Source: Chara braunii | Lineage: Eukaryota > Streptophyta > Charophyceae > Charales > Characeae | DNA length: 24,391 nucleotides | Reading direction: 5' to 3' | NCBI GenBank assembly: GCA_003427395.1 | Contig: BFEA01000005.1 | Location: 458,533-482,923, forward strand | In this document: positions 9,738 through 19,201 of the stretch, piece by piece | How the letters are laid out: every line of letters begins with the position of its first letter | Position numbering within the stretch: position 1 is the first letter of the stretch | The notes under the pieces: model-generated | Databases searched by the model: none | Seen by the model: only the letters and a program-made list of their open reading frames with translations | Told to the model about the DNA's origin: nothing | Position numbers and translations under genes: made by a program

Positions 9738-10606
9738 GTCAGCGACGAACTGTCATTTGACATGTTGCTAGGTATGTACTACCTCGAGGTCGCTCAACCA
9801 CAGTTCGATTGGGATAGAAAGGTATTGATACACAAACTGCTAAATGGTAGGACCGTTAGATTGCAAAAGTTCAAAGCTAGCACTCTACTGGAAAACTACG
9901 GTTGAATGTGTGCCTTCTCTTTTTATAACCATTATAAGCAGAATCGCGAGGAGGGCATGTATCTAGTCTTTGTCTCTGAGAAAGGGGAGGCCGTAAAATC
10001 ACCCCCAAAGATAGAATCAGACGTCGCTCAATATTCAGAGCTTTTCGAGGAGCCTACAAGAGTGGTAGAAACGGAGGTGGTCCATGCAATAGAGGTTGTC
10101 CACGGTAATAAGGTGCCTAGAGGACAAATTCATAGGATGTCTCCTGCGGAGTTGGATGAGCTCCTCCGCCATCTCAAAGAGCTCACAGAGAAGGGATGGA
10201 TTCGGCCTAGTACCTCCCCTTACGGTGCGCCAGTTTTATTTGTTTCTAAGAAGGGAGGTACACTAAGGATGTGCATTGACTATGGGGGCCTCAATGCCAT
10301 CACCGTAAAGAACGCAGAGCCCCTAACCCGCGTCGACGACCTACTGGATAGAGTGCAGGGATGTCGGTATTTCACAAAGATAGATCGGAAGTCTGGATAC
10401 CACCAAATTGCTATTAGACCTTAGGACCAGCACAAAACCGCTTTTCAGGCCAGGTACGGTATGTACGAGTTTGTGGTGATGCCCTTTGGTCTATGCAATG
10501 CCCCTGGGACATTCCAACACGCAATGAATAGGATCTTTCACGAGTACTTAGGCAAGTTTATCGTCGTGTACCGCGACTATATACCTATCCTTAGTAAGAC
10601 TGTAGA
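9738..10606 (+). pseudogene. pol: Protease end and partial reverse transcriptase of element A
   Basis: Resumes protease (SDELSFDMLLGMYYLE), runs to a TGA at 9903-9905, then RT from 9906. RT features in order are the linker [25 protein letters not shown], the conserved [17 protein letters not shown] (first catalytic Asp region), the [13 protein letters not shown] block, a TAG at 10422-10424, then [27 protein letters not shown]. The YxDD box at 10568-10579 reads Tyr-Arg-Asp-Tyr, so the second catalytic Asp is lost. Sequence homology stops at about 10606, right after this box, against element B's LTR. The rest of RT, RNase H and integrase are absent. Confidence 0.85.
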
Positions 10607-11057
10607 TGAGACGGGACTGAGGCAACAAGGCTGGAAGAGAGGGGGAGAGAGTGAGAGCACACACACACACTCACTCAACTCGATGCAGACTCGACACGAC
10701 TCGACGGACGCAGACACGAAGTGGCAAAGTCGCAAAGTCGAAGTCTTGGATTTTCGAAGCAAGTCACACTGAGTACGAGTACAGCAGAAAACTGGTTCGA
10801 GAGTGGTCCCCGTACTGTACGGGGAACAGGTACAAGTATCGTTGACACGTACGGTACCAGGGGCACCTCTGCAAAAGCCCCCAGGGCAGAACTGAAAAAT
10901 GAGGTATTTGGAAGTGGCACCCGAATCGTAGCATGTTGTCCAAAATCCGACGGTACCAAAGGAGGGGTTTGGAAAAAGAGTGCCAGACCAAAAACGGGAT
11001 GTAGCGAAAGCAGCAACAAAATAGACCAGGGGTCGAGCCCTGGCGGAGTCCGTAACA
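10607..11057 (-). repeat. 3' LTR of element B
   Basis: On the minus strand it starts TGTTACGGACTCC at 11057 and ends GTCTCA at 10607, so it has TG...CA ends and a length of 451 bp. It lies directly after a polypurine tract, and its far end coincides with the break in element A. It contains a (CA)n run near 10659-10669, several GACTCGA-like steps and a 19-bp palindrome. No second copy was found in the window. Confidence 0.75.
10807..10825. repeat. 19-bp palindrome in the element B LTR
   Basis: TCCCCGTAC-T-GTACGGGGA: perfect 9-bp arms around a single T. Could be a protein-binding dyad or chance; the function is unknown. Confidence 0.7.
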
Positions 11058-11072
11058 CTATTCCCTCCCTCC
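11058..11072 (-). other. Polypurine tract of element B
   Basis: GGAGGGAGGGAATAG on the minus strand immediately before the LTR TG. This is the position and composition of the plus-strand primer site of LTR retrotransposons. Confidence 0.75.
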
Positions 11073-12119
11073 GAAAGGCAACGTCCCGGCTGCCAAAAAC
11101 CTAAGGAAACAAAAAGGAACTGTGAAGGACGGGACGGGGCCGATCACTGGTCGGAAAAGGAGAAGGGGAGTGATTCAAGTCTCAGGGTATTTTGTCAGAT
11201 GTTCTGCACAGGTGAACGTATGATGTATCTGGATAGGTCTACTGGGGAAGCTAAGAAATGTTCAGGGAACATGGGATTTCTATTGATGTTCTACTGGGTA
11301 AGGGGAAACAATGTCCAGGAAAACAGGGAATTTCTATTGATGTTATAGTGGGTAAGGGGAACAATGGTCAGGGAAACAGGGAATTTCTATTGATGTCATA
11401 GTGGGTAAGGGAAACAATGGTTAGGGGAACAAGGATTTTCTAATGATGTTCTACAGGGTTGTTAGGAAAAATGAAAGTGTTTGTTCAGGATGCAAGGGCT
11501 GGTGTGCTTGAAGGAGTTGGAAGCAAAATCTCATGTAGGAACAAAGCGTCCAAGTGTCTTGAAAGGGGATCTGCAGCGATCTTGATCAGGTCTTGGAGTA
11601 GGTGGTAGAAGCGGTCCTCAGCGGCTGCGACAGGTAGAAGTCCAAGAAGCGTAGCAGTAGTTCAAATGTCCACAGTCCAAGTGCTAGGGTGTGTCCGGTA
11701 CACGAACTGCAATGAGGTCTGATCTGGAAGCAAGGAAGTCACAGACTGATGCAAAGATCCATGTCACAAGTTGCTGCTCCAGTAAGTCTGCGAGTCGAGA
11801 TGTCAGCCGATGAAACGGCATGGTGGCCAAACCAGCTGCATAATCTCCATGATCAGTGAGGCAGCAGGCCATCGTCCCCGTGCGTTTGCCATTAGATCCT
11901 TTATCGTCGGCGTCACGCAGGTCCACAAGCATTGGACAAGAGAGACAAGGTAGTGGAGCGGACAAATGGGACAAGGCTAGGTGGGGGCAAGGGCAGATCA
12001 GACATCAGGAATCAGGGTTAAGGGGAGGGTGTACTGGGTTTAAAGGTGTGTGTAGAGCGAGGTTGCGGGGTTGTAGCAGGGTTTATACGGGGGTTGTAGG
12101 GTTTTAGTTATGTGGGTAC
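11073..12119 (-). other. 3' untranslated region of element B
   Basis: About 1.05 kb between the end of pol and the polypurine tract. Apart from the 53-bp tandem repeat no structure is evident; the small open frames show no recognisable protein. A long 3' UTR is unusual, but other gypsy elements have them. Confidence 0.55.
11262..11460. repeat. 53-bp tandem repeat, about 3.5 copies
   Basis: Units start at 11273, 11326, 11379 and 11432 (partial), each opening GG(G)AATTTCTATTGATGT and containing GTGGGTAAGGGGAAACAATGG with minor substitutions. The preceding about 11 bp (TTCAGGGAACA) match the unit end. Confidence 0.9.
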
Positions 12120-13636
12120 CTAGGTCATAGGAGTAGCACGGTCGTAGGCGCGAACAAGTTTCATGGCATTCTTGAGATTCGAGAGAGGTTCCCATGTAGA
12201 TTCTTCGTCGGGGTATCCGGTCCATTTGACTTTGTATTCAGTGATTGGTTCCGGGTGATCAGACGCCTGAGTAGTTTGTCGACCTATGATTGCTTCAACA
12301 ACGTATTCAAGGTCTGTGGGTAACATGATAGGTGGAGGTCTAGGATACTGGCGGTCGGCGAACTGGGGCAGGGATTCGTGGTATTCTTTTAGGTACTCGA
12401 CATGGGAGACTGGGTGGACACGACTCATGTCAGGGGGAAGTTGGAGTTTGTATTTGACGGGGGAGGTTTTTTCAATGATGGGGAAGGGTCCGAGCCATTT
12501 GTTCGAGAGTTTCTTTGGCAATCCATGTTCGGGTTCAAAGCGTTTGGCGGAGAGCTAGACTTTGTCCCCTACGTTGAATTGCAAGTCTCGTTTGTGTTTG
12601 TTAATCTTGTTTGCTTGTTGTTCTTGTGTTCTTTCAAGGGCTTCGGTTGCTTCCTTGAGGAGTCGATTCATTGTTGCTACCCATGCATTGAGGGAAGGGC
12701 AGGGTGTGGAGGGGTTGACTTGCGAGGGAAGCAGGAAATCAGAGGGCAAGCGCGAATGGCAGCCAAGGTCAAGGTAGAATGGAGTCATGCCAGTGGAAGG
12801 ACAGACAGCGTTGTTGTAGGCGATCTCGGCGGCGGTGAGCAACTGATCCCAGTCGTGTTGGTGTGGATGACAATACTTCCGCAGGATTCTTTGGAGAGTA
12901 TCGTTCACATCTTCTTTGTTGGTCCGTCGGTCTGTGGGTGTAATGCAGTGCTATACTTGAGCGTGGTTCCGTAGGCCGTGAAGAGGTGTTTCCATAATTG
13001 TGAGCGAAAGCGAGGATCTCGGTCACTAATGATGTTCTCGGGGAGGCCGTGATGGCGAGCAACATGGTCGAAGAAGAGTGTGGCAACATCTTTGGCACTG
13101 TGTGAGGTCGTGCAAGGGATGCAGTGGGCACGTTTGGTCAAGCAGCAGACAATGACGTAAATGATATCATGCCCGCGGTCGGTCTTGGGAAGACTGCACA
13201 CGAAGTCCATGGAGATGGACTGCCAACGGTGAGTTGGGATGGGCAATGATTGGAGCTTGCCGGGTTTGGCCTGGTTCGAGGGATTAACGGCTTGACACGT
13301 CGGGCATGAGCGGATGTAAGCTTTGACGACGGCAAGTAGGGTAGGTCAGTAGAAGTAGCGGGAGATGGTGTCGAAGGTTTTCTGGAAACTGAGGTGTCCT
13401 ACAGACCTGGCGTCGTGGTGCTCGGCCAAAAGCTGAGTATGGAGGCCACGTGCGTCGGGGATGCAAAGTTGGCGAGTGCCTTTGGTGTCGATGTAGAGGA
13501 GGTTGTCGTGGAGGGAGTAGTTGGGGATTGGGTCAAGATCGCGGAGTTTGTTGTAAATGGTGGCGGTCTGGGCAAGAGAGGTAACCTTGGGTGTATCGGT
13601 GATGGAGTGATGGGAGGAGCTGGATATGAGTCATAG
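12120..13636 (-). pseudogene. pol: Integrase with C-terminal chromodomain, element B pol
   Basis: Integrase inserts the cDNA; chromodomains in this family are thought to steer insertion to histone-marked chromatin. The N-terminal zinc module (EHHDARSVGH, then C-PTC near 13300) contains a TGA where Trp is expected (13348-13346). Catalytic core: Asp at about 13207, Asp at about 13024 (IISDRDPRF), and Lys at 12916-12914 exactly where a DD35E glutamate should be, followed by a frameshift near 12910. Next come AEIAYNNAVCPSTG, a TAG at 12557-12555 in GDKV-stop-LSA, the KWLGPFPI (GPF/Y) motif, and a chromodomain at about 12125-12310 (EYVVEAIIG...EYKVKWTGYPDEESTWEP, with the aromatic Tyr/Trp/Trp positions visible). 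The stop is at 12120. The protein is inactive. Confidence 0.88.
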
Positions 13637-15958
13637 CGGCGTAGACTTTCTCGGGGGGCTTGTGGCTGGGTCGTCGAGAGAGGGCATCAGCAACACGGTT
13701 GCTTTTGCCGGGGGTATGGCAAATGGTGAATGTGAACTGGGCAAGGAAGTTTAGCCAGCGAGCTTGTCGCGGGGTAATGTCTTTCTTTGTGAGGATGGAC
13801 GAAACGATGGTGTTGTCAGTGCGGATGGTGAAGTATTACCCGTCGAGGTACGGGCACCAGACTGTGAGGGCGTGAATCACGACGAGGAGTTCCTTCTCGT
13901 TGGAGGGGTAATTCATCTCCGCGGGAAGGATCTTCTTGCTTGCGAAGGCGATGGGGTATTCACCAGGTGGAGCCTCGGGGTGAGTGGGTGAGTCCTTGAT
14001 GGAGGGGGTCTCGGGGATGTCGCGGGGGAAATGTTGGGAAAGTACGGCTCCAACGGCGAAGTCAGAGGCATCAGTGGTGACATAGAAATGGCGAGTGGGG
14101 TCGGCGATCTTCAGGACAGGGGCTGCACTGATGGTTTGCTTGAGTAAGTCGAAAGCGTGTTGGCGGCGATCGTTCCAATTGAAGGGCTCGTCCTTGCGTG
14201 TGAGTTCGTGGAGGGGGTAAGAGATCTCGAAAAAGTTGTGAATGAACGGGCGGTGATAGTTGGCAAGGCCGAGGAAGGAACGAAGTTGGAGGAGGGTCTT
14301 TGGCGGGGGGTACTCGACGAGGGCTGTGACCTTCGAGGGGTCCATACGGATGCCTTCAGCGGAGACAATGTGGCCGAGGTATTCGACGCTTGAAGCGGCA
14401 AACATACATTTGCTGAGCTTGGTGTAAAATTTTTGCTCTCGAAGGATCGAGAGGACTTGGCGAAGGTGCTGAAGGTGGGACTCGAGGGTGGGCTTGAAGA
14501 CAAGGATATTATCAAGGTAGACGACAACACAGACTTCGAGGAGGTTGCGGAAGATGTGGTTCATGGTAGATTGGAAGGTAGCAGGGGCGTTGGTGAGTCC
14601 AAATGGCATCACGAGGAACTCGTAGTGCCCGAAGCGAGAGCGGAAGGCGGTTTTGTGGGTGTCCTCCTCGCGGATACGGATCTGGTGGAAGCCACTGCGA
14701 AGGTCGATCTTGATAAAGTACTTTGCTCCACGGAGACGATCAAGGAGCTCGGAAATCCGAGGTAGGGGGTACTTGTTCTTGATCGTGATCCGGTTCAAGG
14801 CGCGGTAGTCTGTGCACATGCGGAGTTCCGAAGTCCCACCTTTCTTGACGAAAAGGCAGCTGGTTCCGAAGGGGGATGAACTCGGCTTAATGAACCCTTT
14901 TTCAAAAAGTTCACTGAATTGCCGCTTCATTTCTTCGGCTTCGGGGACAAAGAGTTGGTATGGGGTGAGGGAAGGTGGAGAATGTCGGGGCTTCAAATCG
15001 ATGGTATGTGATACGCCACGATCCGGAGGTAGTCCGGCGGGTAAGGACTCAAGAAAGATGTCTTTGAACTCGTTGAGGATTGAGGTGATGGTGGGGTCTG
15101 AGGGGGGGGCTTGATCGAGTTTGTCCGACGGGAGTAAGTCCTCGGGACTTTCGCGATCAAGGACAAGACAATAGTAGGCGGAGTCGGGGTTCAGGTGAGC
15201 CATGTGGAGGAATTTGTGCGGGGTGACAGAGCCTTGGGAGGTCGGATATGGGAGATAGGGGATGTCGATGGTTGTGTCGGGGGGTTTGGTGAGGCGAAGG
15301 AAGTTGGGGTGAAATGCGTATGGCATGTAGCGGTCCAGCCATGGGGTTCCTAAGACGATGTCGCACATCAGGTGCATGACATCGAACGATACCTGGCTGC
15401 GGAGGGTACCGACGGTCATGGTGGTTTCGGGAACCGTGCGGTCTACTACGACGACGGTGTCTTTGTCCCCTAGGCGAATCGTGATCGGGGAGTCGTAGCC
15501 GATAGAGGTAAGACCGGCTTTGCGGACACACGTGTCAGTGATGAAGTTACTGATGGCTCCAATGTCGAGGAGGGCCCGGAATTTAGTTGTAGACGCACCA
15601 ATGGTGGTGGCGATTAATTTGAGGTGGAAACGAGATGAGTTGACGGTGGAGATGATGGTGTTGCGGCGGCGTTGTTCGTTGCCTAAGCGGACGAGCCAAT
15701 TGTGTCGAGCTTGTTCCTCAACAACATCGGGGAAGGTGAGAGTGGATGGGTTTGGAAGAAGGGTAGAGGAGCATGAGGCAGTGGGAGGCGTTTACGACGC
15801 CTGTGAGTCGTCCTGTGGAGGGGGCGTCACCGGAGAGGGGGGAGGCAGACGAATTGTCAATGCCAGATCAGCCATCAGTGGGACGGAGGGCGTCACCGAT
15901 GGGTGGGCCGACAGACGCGGTGTCGATGCCGGGTCGATGTCCTGGGGACTGTGTTCAT
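13637..15958 (-). pseudogene. pol: Protease, reverse transcriptase and RNase H of element B pol
   Basis: The pol frame is open upstream of 15956 and overlaps the gag stop by a frame change; a TAA near 15793 breaks it. Protease core at about 15400-15660: catalytic triplet Asp-Ile-Gly at 15558-15566 instead of Asp-Ser/Thr-Gly, followed by AISNFIT and later IVLGTPWLD. The long clean frame 15419-13836 carries RT: PSSSPFGTSCLFVKKG, LRMCTDYRALN, FIKIDLRSGFHQI, FLVMPFGLTNAPATFQ, and the active box Tyr-Leu-Asp-Asn at 14508-14519 (the second Asp is replaced). RNase H follows: FYVTTDASDFAVGAVLSQ, NYPSNEKELLVV, and after a TAA (13838-13836) FTIRTDN and ADALSRRP. Full-length pol order is present, but two catalytic sites are altered. 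Confidence 0.9.
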
Positions 15959-17705
15959 GATGAGGAGGGACCCGCGCTTGCCGAGGGCGGTGATGTGGAG
16001 GTTGCGGGTCGAGTGGAGGTGGACTGGCGGGTGAATCGTGCGGCGTTGGGGCAGTTGGTTTGTTGGTGCCCCAATTGGCGACAACGGAAGCAACCCCCTT
16101 TTGCTTGGAGGCAGTTGCGCTCCTCGAGGGTTAGTTTCTTGAGGCGGGGGGGTGGGGTAGATGAGGGTGGTCGGGAGCTGCGATCTTTGAGCTCCATCCT
16201 CATGAATTGGACGACATTGAGTTCCTTGGAAGTGAGGGATGAAGAGTCCAGTGAATCGGAAGATGCGTGGGGGTCCGGTGTAGTGAACTCGTCCGAGGAG
16301 GTGGTGGAGGTGGTGTCCTTGGAGGCGATGTTGTGGAAGAAACGAGGGCGGGGAGGGACCGATGTAAGTGCGGTCTTGTAGGGGGAGAGGATGCGGTCGA
16401 GTTGGAGGGTACGAGTGAGGAGGTCGGCGAGCGTCATGGGGGGCTCGTGGACAAGGGCGTCCGCTTGGTCTTTGCGGCATACAAGCTTAACGCGGCAGAT
16501 GAAGGCGAAATTGCTGACGACATTCACGGGGATATGTTGACGAAGCGAGTGGACGTATTGCACAAAACGGTCGTTTGGGCCGTTTTGTTGGAGCCGGCAT
16601 AATTGGTCAATACAGTCGTCGACCGTTTTGTTTTGTTGGAGCCGGCATAACTGGTCAATATAGTCGTCGACCGTTTTCTGTGGGCGAAAGGTGGAGGTGA
16701 TAAGGGTGGCCCACTCAAGGAAGGTGTGGGGCCGGAGACCGGAGTGATGGCGATTAGACATTTCGGTGTACCACCAGCGAGCAGCGTGGTCTAAGAGTCG
16801 GCTGCCAGCGATGGGGAGCTTGTAGATGACAGGGATGCCGTGGAGGGAGAAGGCTTGTTGGATTTTGGTGAGGAAGAGGGGAACGTCCTCATGGGGTTGG
16901 CCTGAGAAGGTGGGGATCTCGTTGGCGCGGAATGATGGGGGGATTTTGCCTTCTCTGTGTGTAACGGCGACAAGGGCATTGAAGTCGAGGGCGGGGGAGG
17001 GGGAGTCGACCAGGGTGAAATCATTGGTGGGGTTGGTGGGGATGAGAGCATTTGGGGGAAGTAGTGGAGGAGCGGGATACACAGCTTGTGGGATAATCTG
17101 AGTGTAGGTGGGGATAGTTGAGGTGATAGTGGAGGTGGATAAGAGAGGTTTTGATTGGAGGGGAATGGTTGATGATTGTGTGCGGCGGGGGTTTTCGCCT
17201 TGGGCGAGAGGGGAGGTGGAGTGGCCACGGTGGAGGTAGTGGTGGATGAAGATAACGGTGATGTTGATGACGTGCTGGCGGAGAGTACGGTGGATGTGGA
17301 CGGGGAGGGAAGTGGTGCGGATGTAGTTTGGGGGGAGGTTGTTGTGACGACCGTGATGACGGGGGTGTTTCCTTCGATTGCAGTGGCGCGGATGGAGATG
17401 GTAGAGATGGAGGTCTTTATGTCGGTGATGGAGGTGTTTACGAGGGAGATGGATGATTGGAGGGATTGCATCATCTGAAGTAGGGCCGCAAAGTCGGGTG
17501 CGGCGGGGGTTGCGGCTGGTTGGTCGCCTGCGAGATTGCGGGCGATGCTGTCGACGGAGTCGGTGCGGATGCTGGACATACCAATGCTGGATGATTGGGC
17601 CATGGTGGGGGAGGAAGCGGTGGTACCAGCAGATGAGGTGGAGGCAGCAGCAACAACGGCGGCGTCGGCGGCTGCGCGTTGAGAGTTCCTGGTTGTGTGT
17701 TTCAT
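15955..17705 (-). pseudogene. gag: gag of element B
   Basis: Starts at the ATG 17705 (MKHTTRNSQRAAADAAVV), an Ala/Ser/Thr-rich N-terminus with a likely amphipathic segment (FAALLQMMQSLQSSISLV). A frame change at about 17080-17130 is needed to enter the capsid frame (17082-15955), which carries FSGQPHEDVPLFLTKIQQAF and the LLDHAARWWYTE signature of retrotransposon gag. Then come a duplicated 16-residue segment, a Ser/Thr/Pro linker and a CCHC knuckle CFRCRQLGHQQTNC. It ends at TGA 15957-15955. Forms the capsid and packages RNA in related elements. The frameshift makes it a pseudogene unless the start lies downstream. Confidence 0.82.
16582..16677 (-). repeat. In-frame 48-bp tandem duplication inside gag
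   Basis: Two adjacent 48-bp units encode KTVDDYIDQLCRLQQN and KTVDDCIDQLCRLQQN; they differ by a Tyr/Cys codon and few other bases. The reading frame is kept. Confidence 0.9.
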
Positions 17706-18149
17706 GCCCGGGAGGGGGTCCTATTTACAACAGCATTAAAAGAAGATAATTTACAAAAAGCAGATTTTGCAAAATAAGAATTAAAATAAATTAATTTCGA
17801 TTCAAATTAATTAATGTTATTCGAGGTTAATTCGAGAATACGCCTTGCAGAAATTCAAAAGGAACGAAATTTTCCAGAAATTTTCCTTGAAAATATTGGA
17901 AAAGGGAAGAAAAGAAATAAGTAGTTTCGAAGACAAATAAATTCCAATTTTTTTTTATTTAATTTTTTTTTCGAAATTAACTTTGGGGTATGATTTTACA
18001 AGAAAACGTGAAAAATCCGAAAAAGGAATTAAGTAATTCTAAAATATTCCTTAATTTCAAGAAAGAATTTAGAAAAAGAATTGATCACAAGGCGTTTTCG
18101 AATTTCAGAAAATTTTTCGAAAAGGAATTCTACGAATTAGAATATACTT
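17706..18149. other. Sharply AT-rich stretch upstream of element B gag
   Basis: About 0.4 kb, mostly A/T with T-runs (17949-17973) and repeated GAATTC / TTCGAA / AAATTTTCC motifs, against GC-rich flanks. No primer site or match to the 3' LTR was recognised. It may be an AT-rich leader of B or an unrelated insertion; no gene is seen. Confidence 0.6.
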
Positions 18150-18575
18150 CAATCAGACTCGCTTTCATTCACACTTCACATGCATGCAAACAGGTTGCGC
18201 AGCAAACTGCCGTCAAACGCCCACTCAGAACTCATAGATATAGTACCAAGAACACAGCTCAGATACAAGTTCACTTCGAACGGTTATGGCGACACATTGC
18301 CTCTACAACTCTCTGTTCGTCACTTACTCAACACTGCTGTTCGCACACAGGATCACCCTGGATATCCCACACGCAACACCCTGTACACTCGCACACACCC
18401 GCACACACCTACAACTGTGGCGGCTATGGCCGCTGCTACTCTATCGCTATGGCTAACTTCCTTCTCGCCCACTTCGTNCTCGGGCTCACTGCAGACCACC
18501 TCGCACAAGTCGCTATGGCAGCGCTTCCGCATGGCTCACGCAGGAATGAATGAATGGCTGGTCGCTACCTCTCAA

Positions 18576-18581
18576 TTTATA
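18576..18581 (-). promoter_or_regulatory. TATA box in LTR-like block
   Basis: AGTATAAATTGAGAGG on the minus strand, a good plant-type TATA motif in the orientation expected for U3 of a minus-strand element. The start site would be about 30 bp downstream (near 18545). Confidence 0.5.
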
Positions 18582-18796
18582 CTTCTGTAGCTCGTTGGTC
18601 TGGCCCTTTCCCATGCCCGTGGTGCACACAGTCTCGTACAGTACTTGCTGGACTGGACTAGGACTGATTGGGACTGGGACTGCTGACTCAGCACGGGTAG
18701 ACTCCACCACTTGCCCACTTGCCTTTGTCTCAAACGTGAGCAGCTTTGAAAGGCCACTTCCGAACCTTCCGGAAGTTCGTGGGCTTGGCCTTTCGA

Positions 18797-18862
18797 GTAT
18801 TGTAGCAGCTACGACCTTGACCTCTCAGGACTGTAGCAGCTATGACCTTGACCTTTCATGAT
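18797..18862. repeat. 31-bp tandem repeat, about two copies, in LTR-like block
   Basis: TTGTAGCAGCTACGACCTTGACCTCTC and CTGTAGCAGCTATGACCTTGACCTTTC follow each other, with a partial third match further on (CTACAGCTACGACCCCTAC). Each unit holds GTAGCAGCTAC-like inverted symmetry and one TTGACC. Confidence 0.75.
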
Positions 18863-19069
18863 CCCTACAGCTACGACCCCTACAGGGCTGCGACTCCTAC
18901 TCGACAGACCTACATATCGAACCCCCACCACTACACAGACCTACGACAGATAACAACAACTGTCAAAACACAGGTCACGGGTTCAAACACTCGGGGTCGA
19001 CGCAGGTAAGGTACACAGGTAAGGTGAGAACTAGGGATCAAGCCCTGGGATCTGCATTCGCTACTGCTA

Positions 19070-19201
19070 ACAGGTGAAAACCGTTTCACTCCCGCCGGCC
19101 TAAATTCGAGGTCCTCCAAGAATAACTCAGTCCAAGGCAGGACCTTTACCTTTCATATCTCTCTCGTAGGCTCTAACTATGTCGGGAGTTGTTTCTAGAA
19201 G
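19070..19201 (-). other. 3' untranslated part of element C
   Basis: Short stretch between the integrase stop and the LTR-like block. It contains the purine-rich GGCGGGAGTGAAACGG (minus strand, about 19078-19097), a possible polypurine tract that ends 8 bp before the TG. Confidence 0.4.

Larger units (their letters stand above)
4376..10606 (+). mobile_element. Element A: decayed, truncated Ty3/gypsy retrotransposon with two nested LINEs
   Basis: Plus-strand pieces in order are gag N-terminus, gag middle, gag C-terminus with a degenerate CCHC knuckle, protease, and the first half of RT. Two LINE fragments interrupt it (5420-6904 and about 8074-9737). RT stops at its active-site region, where element B's LTR begins; no A-derived RNase H or integrase is found elsewhere in the window. 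Order PR-RT and the protein motifs place it in Ty3/gypsy (Metaviridae), not copia. Confidence 0.85.
10607..17705 (-). mobile_element. Element B: chromodomain-bearing Ty3/gypsy retrotransposon (decayed)
   Basis: Minus-strand order is gag (CCHC), PR, RT, RNase H, IN, GPF/Y motif and chromodomain, then an about 1-kb 3' UTR, polypurine tract and 3' LTR. The IN-terminal chromodomain defines chromoviruses. Stops, frameshifts and changed catalytic residues make it non-autonomous. A 5' LTR matching the 3' LTR is not present next to gag; see 17706-18149. It cuts element A's RT at 10606. Confidence 0.85.
18150..19069 (-). repeat. LTR-like block with TATA box and internal repeats
   Basis: On the minus strand it starts TGTTAG at 19069 after a purine-rich GGCGGGAGTGAAACGG, and shares CCAGGGCTTGATCCCTAGT with the start of B's LTR (CCAGGGCTCGACCCCTGGT). 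A strong TATA box follows about 490 bp in. The left end is uncertain. It sits where a 3' LTR of element C should be, but it does not clearly match the sequence upstream of C's gag. It could also be a diverged 5' LTR related to B. An N occurs at 18478. Confidence 0.5.

Noticed and set aside
8060-9760. Target-site duplication for LINE2
   Set aside because: Only TCTC is shared by the flanks; too short to claim.
12402-12974. 190-codon plus-strand frame opposite element B integrase
   Set aside because: Antisense shadow of a clearly recognisable integrase/chromodomain region.
15157-15531. 124-codon minus-strand frame rich in Arg/His/Pro
   Set aside because: Out-of-frame shadow of the protease-RT frame, which carries real motifs.
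15520-16381. Long plus-strand frames (146 and 202 codons) across gag/pol of element B
   Set aside because: Antisense of gag and protease with convincing minus-strand motifs; GC-rich codon composition opens the opposite strand.
17990-18590. Two plus-strand frames spanning the N at 18478
   Set aside because: They cross from the AT-rich island into an LTR-like block with a minus-strand TATA box and show no protein similarity that I recognise.
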